A stretch of 64,000 bases of DNA, taken from positions 1-64,000 of the forward strand of contig NZ_QGTW01000003.1 in the NCBI RefSeq assembly GCF_003182355.1, written 5' to 3'. This stretch comes from Cytobacillus oceanisediminis (GTDB lineage: Bacteria > Bacillota > Bacilli > Bacillales > Cytobacillaceae). The notes beneath the pieces were generated by a model. That model had not been told where the DNA came from. It saw only the letters and a program-made list of their open reading frames with translations, and ran no database searches. Positions 36,247 to 44,523 of this stretch are shown here, piece after piece. Positions within the stretch are counted from its first letter, which is position 1. Each line of letters begins with the position of its first letter. A program made the position numbers and the translations under genes.

Positions 36247-37092
36247 TTAAAATTGCTTAATTTTCTCAAAGGATCTTCTGGCATCCTCATAACCATTCAG
36301 ATAAAGCTTTTCTAATTTCCGGGGATCTCTTTCCATTCGTCCAACTGCTAATGGTTCCTGAGGCTGAACTACTAAGACGGTTCCCTTCTTTTCTTCCTGT
36401 TCAAGATAACGAAGTGTTTCGTTATAAATTTGATAACGGGCTGATAAAGCTTTCTGAAGCCCTGTATAATCCGGATACTTCCTTCTAACCAGAAACTCGA
36501 ACTTTGATGGTTTTTTAAAATATCCTCTGTTTCTGGTTAAAATGACTATATTTTTTTTGAATCCGTCTTGCTGGGCTTTCTTGATTGGGATTGGGTCACT
36601 GATTCCTCCATCCAGCAGAATACGGCTTTGAAAGTTTACTTCCGGTGCAATAAAAGGCAAAGAACTTGATGCTTTTAAAATTTTCAGTATGTCTTTTCCA
36701 TAGTCTTCTTTCTTAAAATATACCGGTTCACCCGTATGGCAGTCTGTCGCTCCAATGACAAACTCAGATTGATTTTTATAAAACTCATCATAGTGATAGG
36801 GAACGAGCTTATTGGGGATTTCATCAAAAATAAAATCCATGCCGAAAAACTGACGGGATTTAAAATAGTTTCGCCATGAAATATAGCGCGGGTCTGTTAC
36901 ATAATCTACATTCACAATTTTATTTCGGCCTTTTTGCTTGGATAAGTAAGAAGCGGCATTGCACGCACCTGCAGAAACGCCTATCACATAGGGAAAAAAG
37001 AGCTCCTGTTCCAGGAAATATTCGAGGACTCCGGCAGTATAGCCCCCCCGCATTCCTCCCCCTTCAAGAACCAGACCCGTTTCACTAATCAA
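36247..37092 (-). CDS. Patatin-like phospholipase (YjjU type)
   Basis: A ~281-residue patatin-fold serine hydrolase. Oxyanion loop GLVLEGGGMRGGYTAGVLEYF, nucleophile elbow GVSAGACNA (Ser in GxSxG) and the Asp of the dyad in LLDGGISDPIPI. It follows the bacterial YjjU/RssA-like subgroup, presumed to act on membrane lipids. Start: TTG 37092 (seven codons into the longer frame) has AAAGGAAG at a good distance; ATG 37110 would overlap that site. Close to but not translationally linked with the transporter genes upstream. Confidence 0.9.
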   Translation of the reverse strand: MISETGLVLEGGGMRGGYTAGVLEYFLEQELFFPYVIGVSAGACNAASYLSKQKGRNKIVNVDYVTDPRYISWRNYFKSRQFFGMDFIFDEIPNKLVPYHYDEFYKNQSEFVIGATDCHTGEPVYFKKEDYGKDILKILKASSSLPFIAPEVNFQSRILLDGGISDPIPIKKAQQDGFKKNIVILTRNRGYFKKPSKFEFLVRRKYPDYTGLQKALSARYQIYNETLRYLEQEEKKGTVLVVQPQEPLAVGRMERDPRKLEKLYLNGYEDARRSFEKIKQF

Positions 37093-37181
37093 TGGTAATC
37101 TTCCTTTCATTTTTTATAAAACTATACTATCAAAATAATTTAGGCCAATATAGAAATATGCCCAATAGAAGAGAATTTGCA

Positions 37182-37958
37182 TCAGGCAAGTTCTCTTGTT
37201 CGGAAGATTGCTATAGATGAAAAAAGGGACAGAATGATCATGAATAAGGAGATAAGAATGGTCGGCATCAATTCTTCCGGGAAACCGCTGCCCATTATAA
37301 AAGTATTTGTATAAGCAGAGAGCAAAGCAGGACTCCAATCAAGCAAATGTGACAGGGAGCTGCTTACCAGGCTTAATAGGATGATGATGCCAATAGTGAT
37401 AAAACCAACAGCACCAGGCGATTGTAAAAAGCTATTGAAAAAAATTGTAATCGTTAAAACAAATGTCAGCCAAATTCCATAAACAAAAAAGGATTGTATA
37501 AATTCTGTGAAAGAAATAAACTCAAACAGGACTCCCACATAATACCAGGAGAGAAAATAGCCACAAAAATAGGAGAACCATATAAGCAGCATAACACCAG
37601 CCCACTTTGCTGTTACAAAACGGGCATAAGATACCGGCTTAACTAATATTATTCCTGCTACACCGCTTTTCCTTTCTCCAGCTATTACCCCCATTGTAAT
37701 TAAAACAATAATTAGTACACCGAGTGTATTATACTGGCTTAAGCTTGCCGCAAGGGCTTCACCCGCAGTCGGAACAGGGAGTTCTATGACCGTCCCCTCC
37801 GGCATCCCGCCCAGCGAATCAATAATCTGAGGCATATAATAGATTGTCAGCGGCTCTTTTACAGCAATTAAAATAAAAGTAAGAGGAACCCAAATCCATT
37901 TATAATTCCGGACCATTTCAAGAAGCTCTTTCTTATATAATGTCAGCCATTGCTTCAT
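37182..37958 (-). CDS. yxlG: ABC-2 type transporter permease (YxlG-like)
   Basis: A 258-residue permease with about six membrane helices. The N-terminal MKQWLTLYKKELLEMVRNYKW is a typical cytosolic amphipathic start for ABC-2 permeases, and GVIAGERKSGVAGIILVKPVS is the conserved loop after helix 2. It overlaps the ATPase gene by 4 bp (ATGA), so it is co-translated. Gene order PLDc_N-like small protein, ATPase, permease is that of yxlE-yxlF-yxlG in the B. subtilis sigY operon; the substrate is unknown. Confidence 0.85.
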   Translation of the reverse strand: MKQWLTLYKKELLEMVRNYKWIWVPLTFILIAVKEPLTIYYMPQIIDSLGGMPEGTVIELPVPTAGEALAASLSQYNTLGVLIIVLITMGVIAGERKSGVAGIILVKPVSYARFVTAKWAGVMLLIWFSYFCGYFLSWYYVGVLFEFISFTEFIQSFFVYGIWLTFVLTITIFFNSFLQSPGAVGFITIGIIILLSLVSSSLSHLLDWSPALLSAYTNTFIMGSGFPEELMPTILISLFMIILSLFSSIAIFRTRELA

Positions 37959-38860
37959 TTTTGCACCACCTTCATAAATACATCTTCAAGACTGGTTCTG
38001 CTTATCTCAAACTTAATTAAAGGCAAGTTACGGCTAGCTATCTCTGTTAAGAATAACTTTTTTGCTCCTTCTATATCCTCAACGAACAAGCTTGCCTTTT
38101 CCCCATCAATTTTAATAGAGGTAACTGGATAAAGAGCAGATATTTCTTCGGCATATTGAGAAGTGTTTTCTTTAAAAACCAAATCAATTTTGGCCTGCTG
38201 ATGTTTATTTTTCAGTTGAGACATGGTCCCTGCTTCAACCAATTTACCATTATCGAGAAATAAAATTTCCTCACAAACCTCTTCCGCATCATTCAATATA
38301 TGGGTTGAGAACAGAATGGTTGTTTCTTTTTTCAGCTTTTCCATAAGCTCAAGCACTTCCCTGCGCCCAAATGGATCAAGTGCAGAAACAGGTTCATCAA
38401 GCATTACTAGTTTTGGACGGTGGATAATGGCCTGTGCAATACCCAGCCGCTGCTTCATGCCCCCTGAATACTTTCCGGTACGACGATTTTTTGCATCAGC
38501 AATACCGACAAGCTCAAGAAGCTCCTGTGCTCTTCCTTTAGCCACTTTATTGGTAAGCCCCGCAAGCTTACCTGTATATTCAAGAAATTCCCTGCCTGTC
38601 ATCCAGTCATAAAAAACAGGATACTGGGGAAGATAGCCTATTAAACTTCGAAAATCCCCTTTCTCTGCTCCCTCGAAAACAATCGTTCCGGAATCAGGCT
38701 TCATAAGTCCCGAGAGCATTTTCAAAGTCGTTGTCTTCCCTGCGCCGTTAGCACCAAGAAGTGCTACGCACTTACCTTCTGTTAATTGGAAGTCCAGCCC
38801 CTTAATCACTTCCTGGTCCTGAAACCTTTTCTTTAATCCATTAATGCTTACGACAGGCAT
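37955..38860 (-). CDS. yxlF: ABC transporter ATP-binding protein (YxlF-like)
   Basis: A 301-residue ATPase. Walker A LLGANGAGKTTTLKML, Q loop GYLPQYPVFYDW, signature YSGGMKQRLGIAQA, Walker B LVMLDEPVSALDP and switch FSTHIL. A C-terminal domain of ~90 residues is typical of ABC-2 ATPases. Its start ATG shares a base with the stop of the preceding small gene (TGATG at 38862-38858), and its stop overlaps the permease start. Energises the YxlG-like permease. Confidence 0.92.
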   Translation of the reverse strand: MPVVSINGLKKRFQDQEVIKGLDFQLTEGKCVALLGANGAGKTTTLKMLSGLMKPDSGTIVFEGAEKGDFRSLIGYLPQYPVFYDWMTGREFLEYTGKLAGLTNKVAKGRAQELLELVGIADAKNRRTGKYSGGMKQRLGIAQAIIHRPKLVMLDEPVSALDPFGRREVLELMEKLKKETTILFSTHILNDAEEVCEEILFLDNGKLVEAGTMSQLKNKHQQAKIDLVFKENTSQYAEEISALYPVTSIKIDGEKASLFVEDIEGAKKLFLTEIASRNLPLIKFEISRTSLEDVFMKVVQK

Positions 38861-39060
38861 CAGTAACTTCTCCTTCCAAAGATGAAATAAATAAGCGGGC
38901 CAAGCAGATTAATAAACAGAATGACTAAAGCCCATACCCATTTCGGTCCATTAGCTTTTTCGATTCTTACTAAATCAAAAATGGCAACAACCATTAAAAT
39001 AAGCTGTACAATGACAAACGGAGCAAGAAGTGCCCAATTAATGCCTTCTAGTATTTCCAT
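38860..39060 (-). CDS. yxlE: PLDc_N-domain small membrane protein (YxlE-like)
   Basis: A 66-residue protein with two membrane helices (WALLAPFVIVQLILMVVAIFD part, and WVWALVILFINLLGPLIYFIF) ending in FGRRSY. This is the phospholipase-D-nuclease N-terminal (PLDc_N) type. In B. subtilis YxlE sits with YxlD as a negative regulator of SigY and precedes yxlFG. Here sigY, yxlC and yxlD are absent next to it. Start ATG 39060, AGGGAGG upstream. Confidence 0.85.
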   Translation of the reverse strand: MEILEGINWALLAPFVIVQLILMVVAIFDLVRIEKANGPKWVWALVILFINLLGPLIYFIFGRRSY

Positions 39061-39148
39061 TTAATTTCCTCCCTCGTTTTCTTTTGTCATCTATATGACG
39101 TAAAGATCGAGAAACCGTTCAATGGAAAATAAAATTTATTAAATAAAA

Positions 39149-39374
39149 AGCTTTTTTAAATCTCCCTGTTGATTAAGCTCAAGAAGCTCAGCGAACCGCG
39201 GGCGGTCCGACGCCCCTCTGCTACTTGCGCCTGCGGGGTCTTCCTTTGACACGCTTTTTTCCCCAGGACTTTGGAAGAGCTTCTTCGAATAAACACATGA
39301 AGGCAATGCGAATACATTTTCGAAGGGTCTTGCACCTTCCTCTCCAATCAAGTGTGCTAAAAGCTTTTACAGCC
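39149..39374 (+). mobile_element. MITE-like element, copy 5 (226 bp)
   Basis: Ends AGCTTTTTTAAATC and AAAGCTTTTACAGCC, diverged family termini. Perfect 8-bp duplications AAATAAAA (39141-39148 and 39375-39382). Internal blocks CCGCGGGCGGTCCGACGC and CTGCGGGGTCTTCCTTTG match other copies. The right duplication borders the WYL-gene terminator. Confidence 0.85.
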
Positions 39375-39379
39375 AAATA

Positions 39380-39408
39380 AAAAAACACTCCCATGAATAG
39401 AGTGTTTA
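39380..39408 (-). terminator. Terminator of WYL regulator gene
   Basis: Minus strand AAACACTC/GAGTGTTTTTTT stem and T tract. Confidence 0.85.
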
Positions 39409-39416
39409 TGAAAATA

Positions 39417-40430
39417 TTAAAAAATGGACCAATCTCCTGTGTTTTCGTATACTGCCATCATATTGCGGATTTCATATACTACTTCATCAACCAGAGAAGC
39501 CGGCGAAAGGACTTTGGCCTGGTTCCCCCAATTCAGCAGCCATTTTACCAAACCATCACTGACAATTGCCTTAGCTGTTAAGATGAAATGTTCGTCATTC
39601 AGCTTGCGTATATCTGCATCTTTTCCAAATTTATCTATAATTACATTAATCAGATCATTATGGAATCGGATTTTTATCCACTCTTCCGACCCTGCATACA
39701 TATGAAAGGTTGAGCTAACATATTTGGAAACATCAAAAGGCTCATATGGGAATTGTTCATCCGTAATACTGACATTGCGAAGCCGGTCAATCCGATAATG
39801 GCGAATTTCCTCTTTTGAAAAATAATAAGCTATTAAATAATAAAAATCGTTTACCCATGTAAGCGCCAATGGCTTTACTTTGTATTCCCCGCCATCATGG
39901 CTTAAAACAAATTCCTTGTTGATATTGTATCTTCCATATTGAAAGGTTACAATTCTCCGTTCGGAAATAGCTTCATGCAAGTCGTTGATTGCGAGGCGAA
40001 CCATTTTGCTCTCGCTTTTAACGGACGAATCAATCAAAATTTCATTGTGCAGTTTTTTTGCATGATGCATGCTTGTGAGCTTTTTAATTTTGCGGATCAG
40101 CTGTTTCGTTTCATCTTTTGTTATGAATCTGGCAGAAGCAACAGCATCAATAAGCATCCGAAGTTCGTAGAGCTCAAACAGGCGATATTGATGGCTATAA
40201 TATTTCGGCATACCTTCTTTTTCCTGATTGACCGTAATATCGAATTTCGCTTCGATTAGATGCTCAATATCATCTCTTAAAGAATTTTTATTCAGCTTTA
40301 CATCCGGACCATATTCTTTTTTAAAGCATTCAGTGATGTCATCCAGGGTATACTCATTTTCTTCATCTGTCTGTTCCCTAAGAATCTCCATAAGCTTTAG
40401 CATTCTTTCTTTATTATCAAGCCTGGTCAT
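39417..40430 (-). CDS. WYL-domain transcriptional regulator (YafY-like)
   Basis: A 337-residue regulator. A winged-helix DNA-binding part (about 8-70, ENEYTLDDITECFKKEYG) is followed by a WYL domain (about 145-225) with ISERRIVTFQYG, VKPLALTWVNDFYYLIAYYF and HYRIDRLRNV, then a C-terminal extension. WYL proteins sense nucleic-acid or other negatively charged ligands and are often linked to DNA damage or defence. No defence genes lie next to it. It may control the yxlEFG-like genes or the DUF4870 gene, but nothing proves this. Start ATG 40430 with AAGGGG upstream. Confidence 0.88.
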   Translation of the reverse strand: MTRLDNKERMLKLMEILREQTDEENEYTLDDITECFKKEYGPDVKLNKNSLRDDIEHLIEAKFDITVNQEKEGMPKYYSHQYRLFELYELRMLIDAVASARFITKDETKQLIRKIKKLTSMHHAKKLHNEILIDSSVKSESKMVRLAINDLHEAISERRIVTFQYGRYNINKEFVLSHDGGEYKVKPLALTWVNDFYYLIAYYFSKEEIRHYRIDRLRNVSITDEQFPYEPFDVSKYVSSTFHMYAGSEEWIKIRFHNDLINVIIDKFGKDADIRKLNDEHFILTAKAIVSDGLVKWLLNWGNQAKVLSPASLVDEVVYEIRNMMAVYENTGDWSIF

Positions 40431-40482
40431 TTTCTCACCCCTTTCACCTAAAATATAACGGATTCAATACTTATTATTATCT

Positions 40483-40514
40483 ATTAAAAAAAGCCCTGTG
40501 GCAAAGGCCTTGGG
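40483..40514 (-). terminator. Terminator of DUF4870 gene
   Basis: Minus strand AGCCC/GGGCT stem with inner pairing AAGGCC...; TTTTTTT follows. Confidence 0.75.
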
Positions 40515-40525
40515 CTCTTCCTCCA

Positions 40526-40864
40526 TTACTTCAAAATCCTGAAAACCAGCGGTATTCTGTATTCCTTTCCTTCATATGCTTTGACTGCAGCCAAGATCGT
40601 GAAAATAAAGGCCAGAATCCCTACGATCCAAATAGTAATGACTCCTATTAAAATAATCATTAAAACGACACTGATTGCACTATAAACAGTATAAGAAATC
40701 AGGAAGTTTAGGTATTCCTTTCCGTGATAATCAACAAACTCCGAGTCATTTTTCTTCAAAAGCCAGATAATAAGCGGTCCGATAAAAGTGGTAAAAAAGC
40801 TGGTTACATAGATTGCAGCTGCTAAAAGCCTTTCATCATTGGAAGGCATTTTTAAATCGTTCAT
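40526..40864 (-). CDS. DUF4870-family membrane protein
   Basis: A 112-residue small membrane protein with three hydrophobic segments. NDERLLAAAIYVTSFFTTFIGPLIIWLLKK and SEFVDYHGKEYLNFLISYTVY are the DUF4870 signatures, ending in AVKAYEGKEYRIPL. The family is widespread in Bacilli and uncharacterised; members are sometimes linked to Tic20-like proteins. Start ATG 40864 with AGGAGG upstream. Confidence 0.88.
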   Translation of the reverse strand: MNDLKMPSNDERLLAAAIYVTSFFTTFIGPLIIWLLKKNDSEFVDYHGKEYLNFLISYTVYSAISVVLMIILIGVITIWIVGILAFIFTILAAVKAYEGKEYRIPLVFRILK

Positions 40865-40969
40865 TCTGTTTCCTCCTAAAATTTATCCTTATTAAGATTA
40901 AATAATAATTCCTGCTTCTATATTATTTACGTTATTCATTCAAAAAGGTTTCATGAATTTTTAATTTTT

Positions 40970-41205
40970 GGCTCTGTTAAACTTGACTATGATTTCCGCC
41001 CCAGCACCCGCTTTCCGCGGGCAGTCCGGAAACTCCTCAAGCACTTAACATGCTTGGTCTCCCTTTGACTCGCTCTTCCCGCTGCTTTGATATACTTCCC
41101 CCAATTTACACCGCACGAAGGAAACGCGAATGCATTTTCAACGATCTTATGCCTTCCGATCCAATCAACAGAGGACCAAAATCAACAATGAGCTTTGAAA
41201 TAGCC
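40970..41205 (+). mobile_element. MITE-like element, copy 6 (236 bp)
   Basis: Starts GGCTCTGTTAAACTTG and ends AGCTTTGAAATAGCC. Flanks TAATTTTT (40962-40969) and CAATTTTT (41206-41213) match at 7 of 8. Internal blocks CCGCGGGCAGTCCGGAAAC and CGAATGCATTTTC match the family. Confidence 0.82.
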
Positions 41206-41350
41206 CAATTTTTAAGCCTGTATTTCCTGAACCGCAATAGTCCGATTTTCAGTTCTTGATTAGGACAACTTGAATACACATGATACAGACAGGCATTTTG
41301 CAGTTCCATTGCCTAATTTTGTTATTCATACATTTAGGAAGGTGATATAG

Positions 41351-42133
41351 ATGATGTCAAAGCTTGAAGCCTTTATTCTTGGGATCATCCAGGGACTTAC
41401 GGAATTTTTGCCCATTTCCAGTACAGGCCACTTGTACTTGGGGAGGCATCTTTTCGGGCTTGACGAAGCAGGCCTGTTCCTGGATACCATGCTTCATATA
41501 GGAACACTGCTGGCAGTCCTCGTCGTTTACAAACATGAACTGTTCCAAATTTTAAAGAACCCGTTTGGCAAGTTATCAATGCTGCTTGTAATCGGCACAA
41601 TCCCAGCAGTAATCGTCGGGTTATTGCTTAGTGACCTGTTCGATTCCATTTCAAAATCGGGGGTTACCATTGGATGGGAATTTTTGTTTACCGGGTTCAT
41701 TCTTTGGATGTCTGACAGCATAAAAAAAGGGGCCAAAAAGATGGATAGCATCAGCTACGGGGATGCCCTTTTCATCGGCGCATTCCAGGCAGCCGCCATT
41801 TTTCCAGCAGTATCCAGGTCTGGGCTAACCATTGCAGCTGGCCTTTTCCGGAAATTGGACAGGGAAACAGCCGCCTATTTTTCCTTTCTGCTTTCTATTC
41901 CTGCCATCGCAGGCGGTATCGTCCTCCAATTTGGCGAAATGATGTCAGGCCATACAGAAGCGGTAACCCTCGGCAGCATGCTTATGGCAACCTTGTCATC
42001 GGCTTTCTTTGGATATATGGCCGTCGTTTGGATGATCAATTTTTTAAAAAGAAAATCGTTGAAGGTGTTTGCTGTTTACGTCTGGATTTTAGGCTTTACT
42101 GTATTAATCCTGCAGATGACTGGGATATTTTAA
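41351..42133 (+). CDS. uppP: UppP (BacA), undecaprenyl-diphosphatase
   Basis: A 260-residue integral membrane phosphatase removing the beta phosphate from undecaprenyl pyrophosphate, so the carrier lipid can be reused in wall synthesis; it also gives bacitracin resistance. Motifs: QGLTEFLPISSTGHLYLG (catalytic Glu and Ser), and FPAVSRSGLTIAAGL. About eight membrane segments. Followed 35 bp later by a DedA gene; the two probably form one operon. The start is ATG 41351 with GGAAGGTGA upstream. Confidence 0.95.
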   Translation: MMSKLEAFILGIIQGLTEFLPISSTGHLYLGRHLFGLDEAGLFLDTMLHIGTLLAVLVVYKHELFQILKNPFGKLSMLLVIGTIPAVIVGLLLSDLFDSISKSGVTIGWEFLFTGFILWMSDSIKKGAKKMDSISYGDALFIGAFQAAAIFPAVSRSGLTIAAGLFRKLDRETAAYFSFLLSIPAIAGGIVLQFGEMMSGHTEAVTLGSMLMATLSSAFFGYMAVVWMINFLKRKSLKVFAVYVWILGFTVLILQMTGIF

Positions 42134-42168
42134 TTCATCATTAAAATCCTGCTGGGGAGGTTTTCATA

Positions 42169-42753
42169 TTGAAAGAAGTAATTAGCTATATTTTTGAAGT
42201 GCTTTCCCAGCTAGGATATGCTGGAATTGCCCTTGGCCTAATGGTTGAAGTTATTCCAAGCGAAATAGTCCTAAGCTATGGCGGCTTTTTAGTAAGTACA
42301 GGCAACATTCACTTTGCCGGAGCCTTGCTTGCAGGGATTACAGGAGGGACCCTGGCGCAGTTGTTTTTATACTGGCTTGGCGCATACGGAGGAAGGCCTG
42401 TTCTTGATAAGTATGGGAAGTATCTATTGATCAAGAAAAGCCATTTGGATGCCTCTGAAGAATGGTTTGAGAAATACGGGACAGGGGTTATCTTTACAGC
42501 CAGATTTATCCCCGTAATCCGCCATGCCATTTCCATCCCAGCCGGCATTGCCAAAATGCCGCTTTCTGTTTTTACAGTTTATACAATAGCTGCAATGGTG
42601 CCATGGACAGTTCTCTTTTTATTGTTGGGAATGGAACTTGGAGTTCATTGGAGAGATATTAAGGAGTACGCGAAGCCCTTTATTATGCCGCTTATTATTC
42701 TCGCCTTCTCTTCCGGTTTAATTTATTTTCTTTATAAAAAGCGGAAAAAATAA
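42169..42753 (+). CDS. DedA/UptA-family membrane protein
   Basis: A 194-residue DedA-family protein. Signature parts: EVIPSEIVLSYGGFL near the first membrane re-entrant loop, GGTLAQLFLYWLGAYGGRPVL, RFIPVIRHAISIPAGIAKMP (conserved Arg and Pro of the second re-entrant loop). Some members (UptA of B. subtilis) return undecaprenyl phosphate to the inner leaflet. Its position behind uppP supports that role here, by inference. Start is TTG 42169, preceded by GGGGAGG at 8 nt. Terminator follows. Confidence 0.9.
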   Translation: MKEVISYIFEVLSQLGYAGIALGLMVEVIPSEIVLSYGGFLVSTGNIHFAGALLAGITGGTLAQLFLYWLGAYGGRPVLDKYGKYLLIKKSHLDASEEWFEKYGTGVIFTARFIPVIRHAISIPAGIAKMPLSVFTVYTIAAMVPWTVLFLLLGMELGVHWRDIKEYAKPFIMPLIILAFSSGLIYFLYKKRKK

Positions 42754-43083
42754 TGGCGCTTTATAGATTTAACGGTAAAAAAGGGGTAAGAAAATGAAAA
42801 AAAATTATTAAATTAAAGAAAGAGTGTGAAATGGGCTGATTTCACGCTCTTTTAAAGCTGGAGAAGCATTTATCATTAACTTCGGCTGAAAAAGCATCAA
42901 CTGACTATATATATTGTCAACGATAGAAAAATATCGTCTACCTTATATATTATCAACTTAGCCTGGCCCTGCATAAATTACAAAGCGCTTGCTGAAAACG
43001 TTCTATTTTAAAAATTTCTGTACCCCTTTTCGTTCAATTTTTGTAAAATAGAAAAAATACTACAGGACTAAAGGACGAAAACT
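42754..43083. other. Intergenic region with terminator and possible cre site
   Basis: Stem AGAGTGTGAAAT/ATTTCACGCTCTTTT at 42817-42853 ends the uppP-dedA operon. TGAAAACGTTCTAT (42993-43006) resembles a cre site (about 11 of 14), with a possible -10 TAAAAT near 43046 ahead of the amidohydrolase. Nothing else is seen. The cre call is weak. Confidence 0.5.
42817..42853 (+). terminator. Terminator of uppP-dedA operon
   Basis: 12-bp stem, 6-nt loop GGGCTG, then CTCTTTT. Confidence 0.88.
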
Positions 43084-44208
43084 ATGACAAAAACCTTATT
43101 AAAAAATGCACAAATTTACCCTGTCACTTCCGCTTCTTTTCACGGTGACGTTTTGATAGAGAATGGGAAAATTATAAAGCTTGGCAAAAACCTTAAAACT
43201 GATTCTAATGTGAAAATTATTGATTGCAATAACCTCCACCTTCTCCCCGGTTTCATAGACGTCCATACACATCTTGGCCTTTATGATGAAGGAACCGGTT
43301 GGGCCGGCAACGATGCAAACGAAACAATTGAGCCGCTTTGCCCGCATATCAGGGCAATGGACGGAGTGTATCCGCTGGACCCTGCTTTTTCGGATGCGGT
43401 GAAATACGGAATAACAACAGCCCATATTATGCCTGGCAGTGCCAATGTTATTGGCGGTACAACCTCTGTTATAAAAACCGCGGGAAAGAATATTCAAAAA
43501 ATGATTATTCAGGAAACAGCCGGACTGAAGATCGCCCTTGGGGAAAACCCCAAGCGGATTCACAGCCAGGGTAATAAAGATTCCATCACCAGAATGGGCA
43601 TAATGGGGATGCTTAGAGAAGCTTTTTATGAGGCGATTCATTGTGATAACCCGGAAGCGTTAAGATTTGCACCTCTTGTAAAAGCATTAAAAAGGGAGAT
43701 CCCAGTCCGAATACACGCCCATCGAGCAGATGACATTATTTCTGCCATCCGTTTTGCTGAAGAATTTAACTTGGATCTTCGTATTGAACATTGTACAGAA
43801 GGCCACTTGATTGCCAAGGAGCTGGAAGGGCTAAATTTAAAAGTATCTGTTGGTCCAACTCTAACAAGGCGGTCAAAAGTTGAACTGAAAAACAAAACAT
43901 GGAAAACCTATCAGCAGCTTACCGAGCATGGAGTAGAAGTCTCTATAACAACAGATCATCCTTACACGCCTGTACAGTATTTAAATATGTGTGCGGCCAT
44001 TGCAGTCCGGGAGGGTCTATCTGAGCAAAAAGCCCTGGAAGGCATTACAATTCTGCCTGCAAGAAATTTGCGGATTGATAACCAGCTGGGCAGTATTGAA
44101 GAAGGAAAAGATGCTGATTTGGTTCTATGGAGCCACCATCCCTTTCATTTTTTGGCAAAGCCAAAATGGACCATCATAGGAGGAAATTTTGCGTTCAAAG
44201 ATGTGTAA
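43084..44208 (+). CDS. Amidohydrolase (imidazolonepropionase/HutI-like family)
   Basis: A 374-residue metal-dependent hydrolase of the amidohydrolase superfamily. PGFIDVHTHLGL holds the HxH metal pair; a further His in RIHAHRADD, His in RIEHCTEGH and Asp in ITTDHPYTP complete the site. The loop VIGGTTSVIKTAG and the end SIEEGKDADLVLW are also typical. The substrate is probably a cyclic amide or an aminoacylated compound; family members include HutI and dipeptidases. No hut genes are nearby, so HutI itself is unlikely. Monocistronic. Confidence 0.88.
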   Translation: MTKTLLKNAQIYPVTSASFHGDVLIENGKIIKLGKNLKTDSNVKIIDCNNLHLLPGFIDVHTHLGLYDEGTGWAGNDANETIEPLCPHIRAMDGVYPLDPAFSDAVKYGITTAHIMPGSANVIGGTTSVIKTAGKNIQKMIIQETAGLKIALGENPKRIHSQGNKDSITRMGIMGMLREAFYEAIHCDNPEALRFAPLVKALKREIPVRIHAHRADDIISAIRFAEEFNLDLRIEHCTEGHLIAKELEGLNLKVSVGPTLTRRSKVELKNKTWKTYQQLTEHGVEVSITTDHPYTPVQYLNMCAAIAVREGLSEQKALEGITILPARNLRIDNQLGSIEEGKDADLVLWSHHPFHFLAKPKWTIIGGNFAFKDV

Positions 44209-44360
44209 ATTATTGTCGAAAATTGCTGGTGTTATTTGACATAAAATCGCAATAAAAATAATCAAAAAACCTATTTCCTTTTTAATTTTTTTTTAGTATT
44301 ATACCTTAAGTGAAGTGAAAAATTTGCTTCTAAAATGACAGACAATCAAATATCGGAAAC
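44209..44360. other. AT-rich spacer between amidohydrolase and structured leader
   Basis: Contains TTGACATAAAATCGC near 44237 as a possible -35 and an A/T-rich stretch. I see no terminator for the amidohydrolase. The downstream leader begins about 44361. Confidence 0.4.
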
Positions 44361-44523
44361 GATAGTTATAGGGAAGGCAAATGGTGCGCCACCAGGTTTA
44401 TCTGGTTCTAGTGGGTTCGATTCCCACCCCGAAATTTTTTGCAACATTATAAAAAATTTCGAGGGTGGACCGAAGGCTCTATTTGGCATGGAGTAGGACT
44501 GCCCTCAATTGGAGGGATAACCT
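44361..44523 (+). promoter_or_regulatory. Structured leader RNA with alternative helices, upstream of a GNAT gene
   Basis: Hairpins visible: GGC/GCC (44376-44378, 44388-44390), ACCAG/CTGGT (44391-44406), GTGGG-TTCGATT-CCCAC (44411-44427, tRNA T-arm-like) and CGAAATTTTTT/AAAAAATTTCG (44430-44461). CCACCC (44424-44429) can instead pair with GGGTGG (44463-44468). CCCTC (44502-44506) pairs with GAGGG (44512-44516), hiding the ribosome site, or with GAGGG (44461-44465). The layout is that of a translational riboswitch. I recognise no known class. Confidence 0.6.

Noticed and set aside
42791..42812. Very short ORF (MKKNY) after the DedA gene
   Set aside because: Five codons directly before a terminator, with no sign of a leader peptide function.
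44371..44430. A complete tRNA gene in the GNAT leader
   Set aside because: It has D-, anticodon- and T-arm-like hairpins, but no acceptor stem, and the anticodon-like loop has only 6 nt. Reported as a leader structure instead.
44461..44474. T-box sequence AGGGTGGxACCG
   Set aside because: AGGGTGGACCG is close to the T-box motif, but there is no specifier loop, no terminator, and the gene is not an aminoacyl-tRNA or amino-acid gene.
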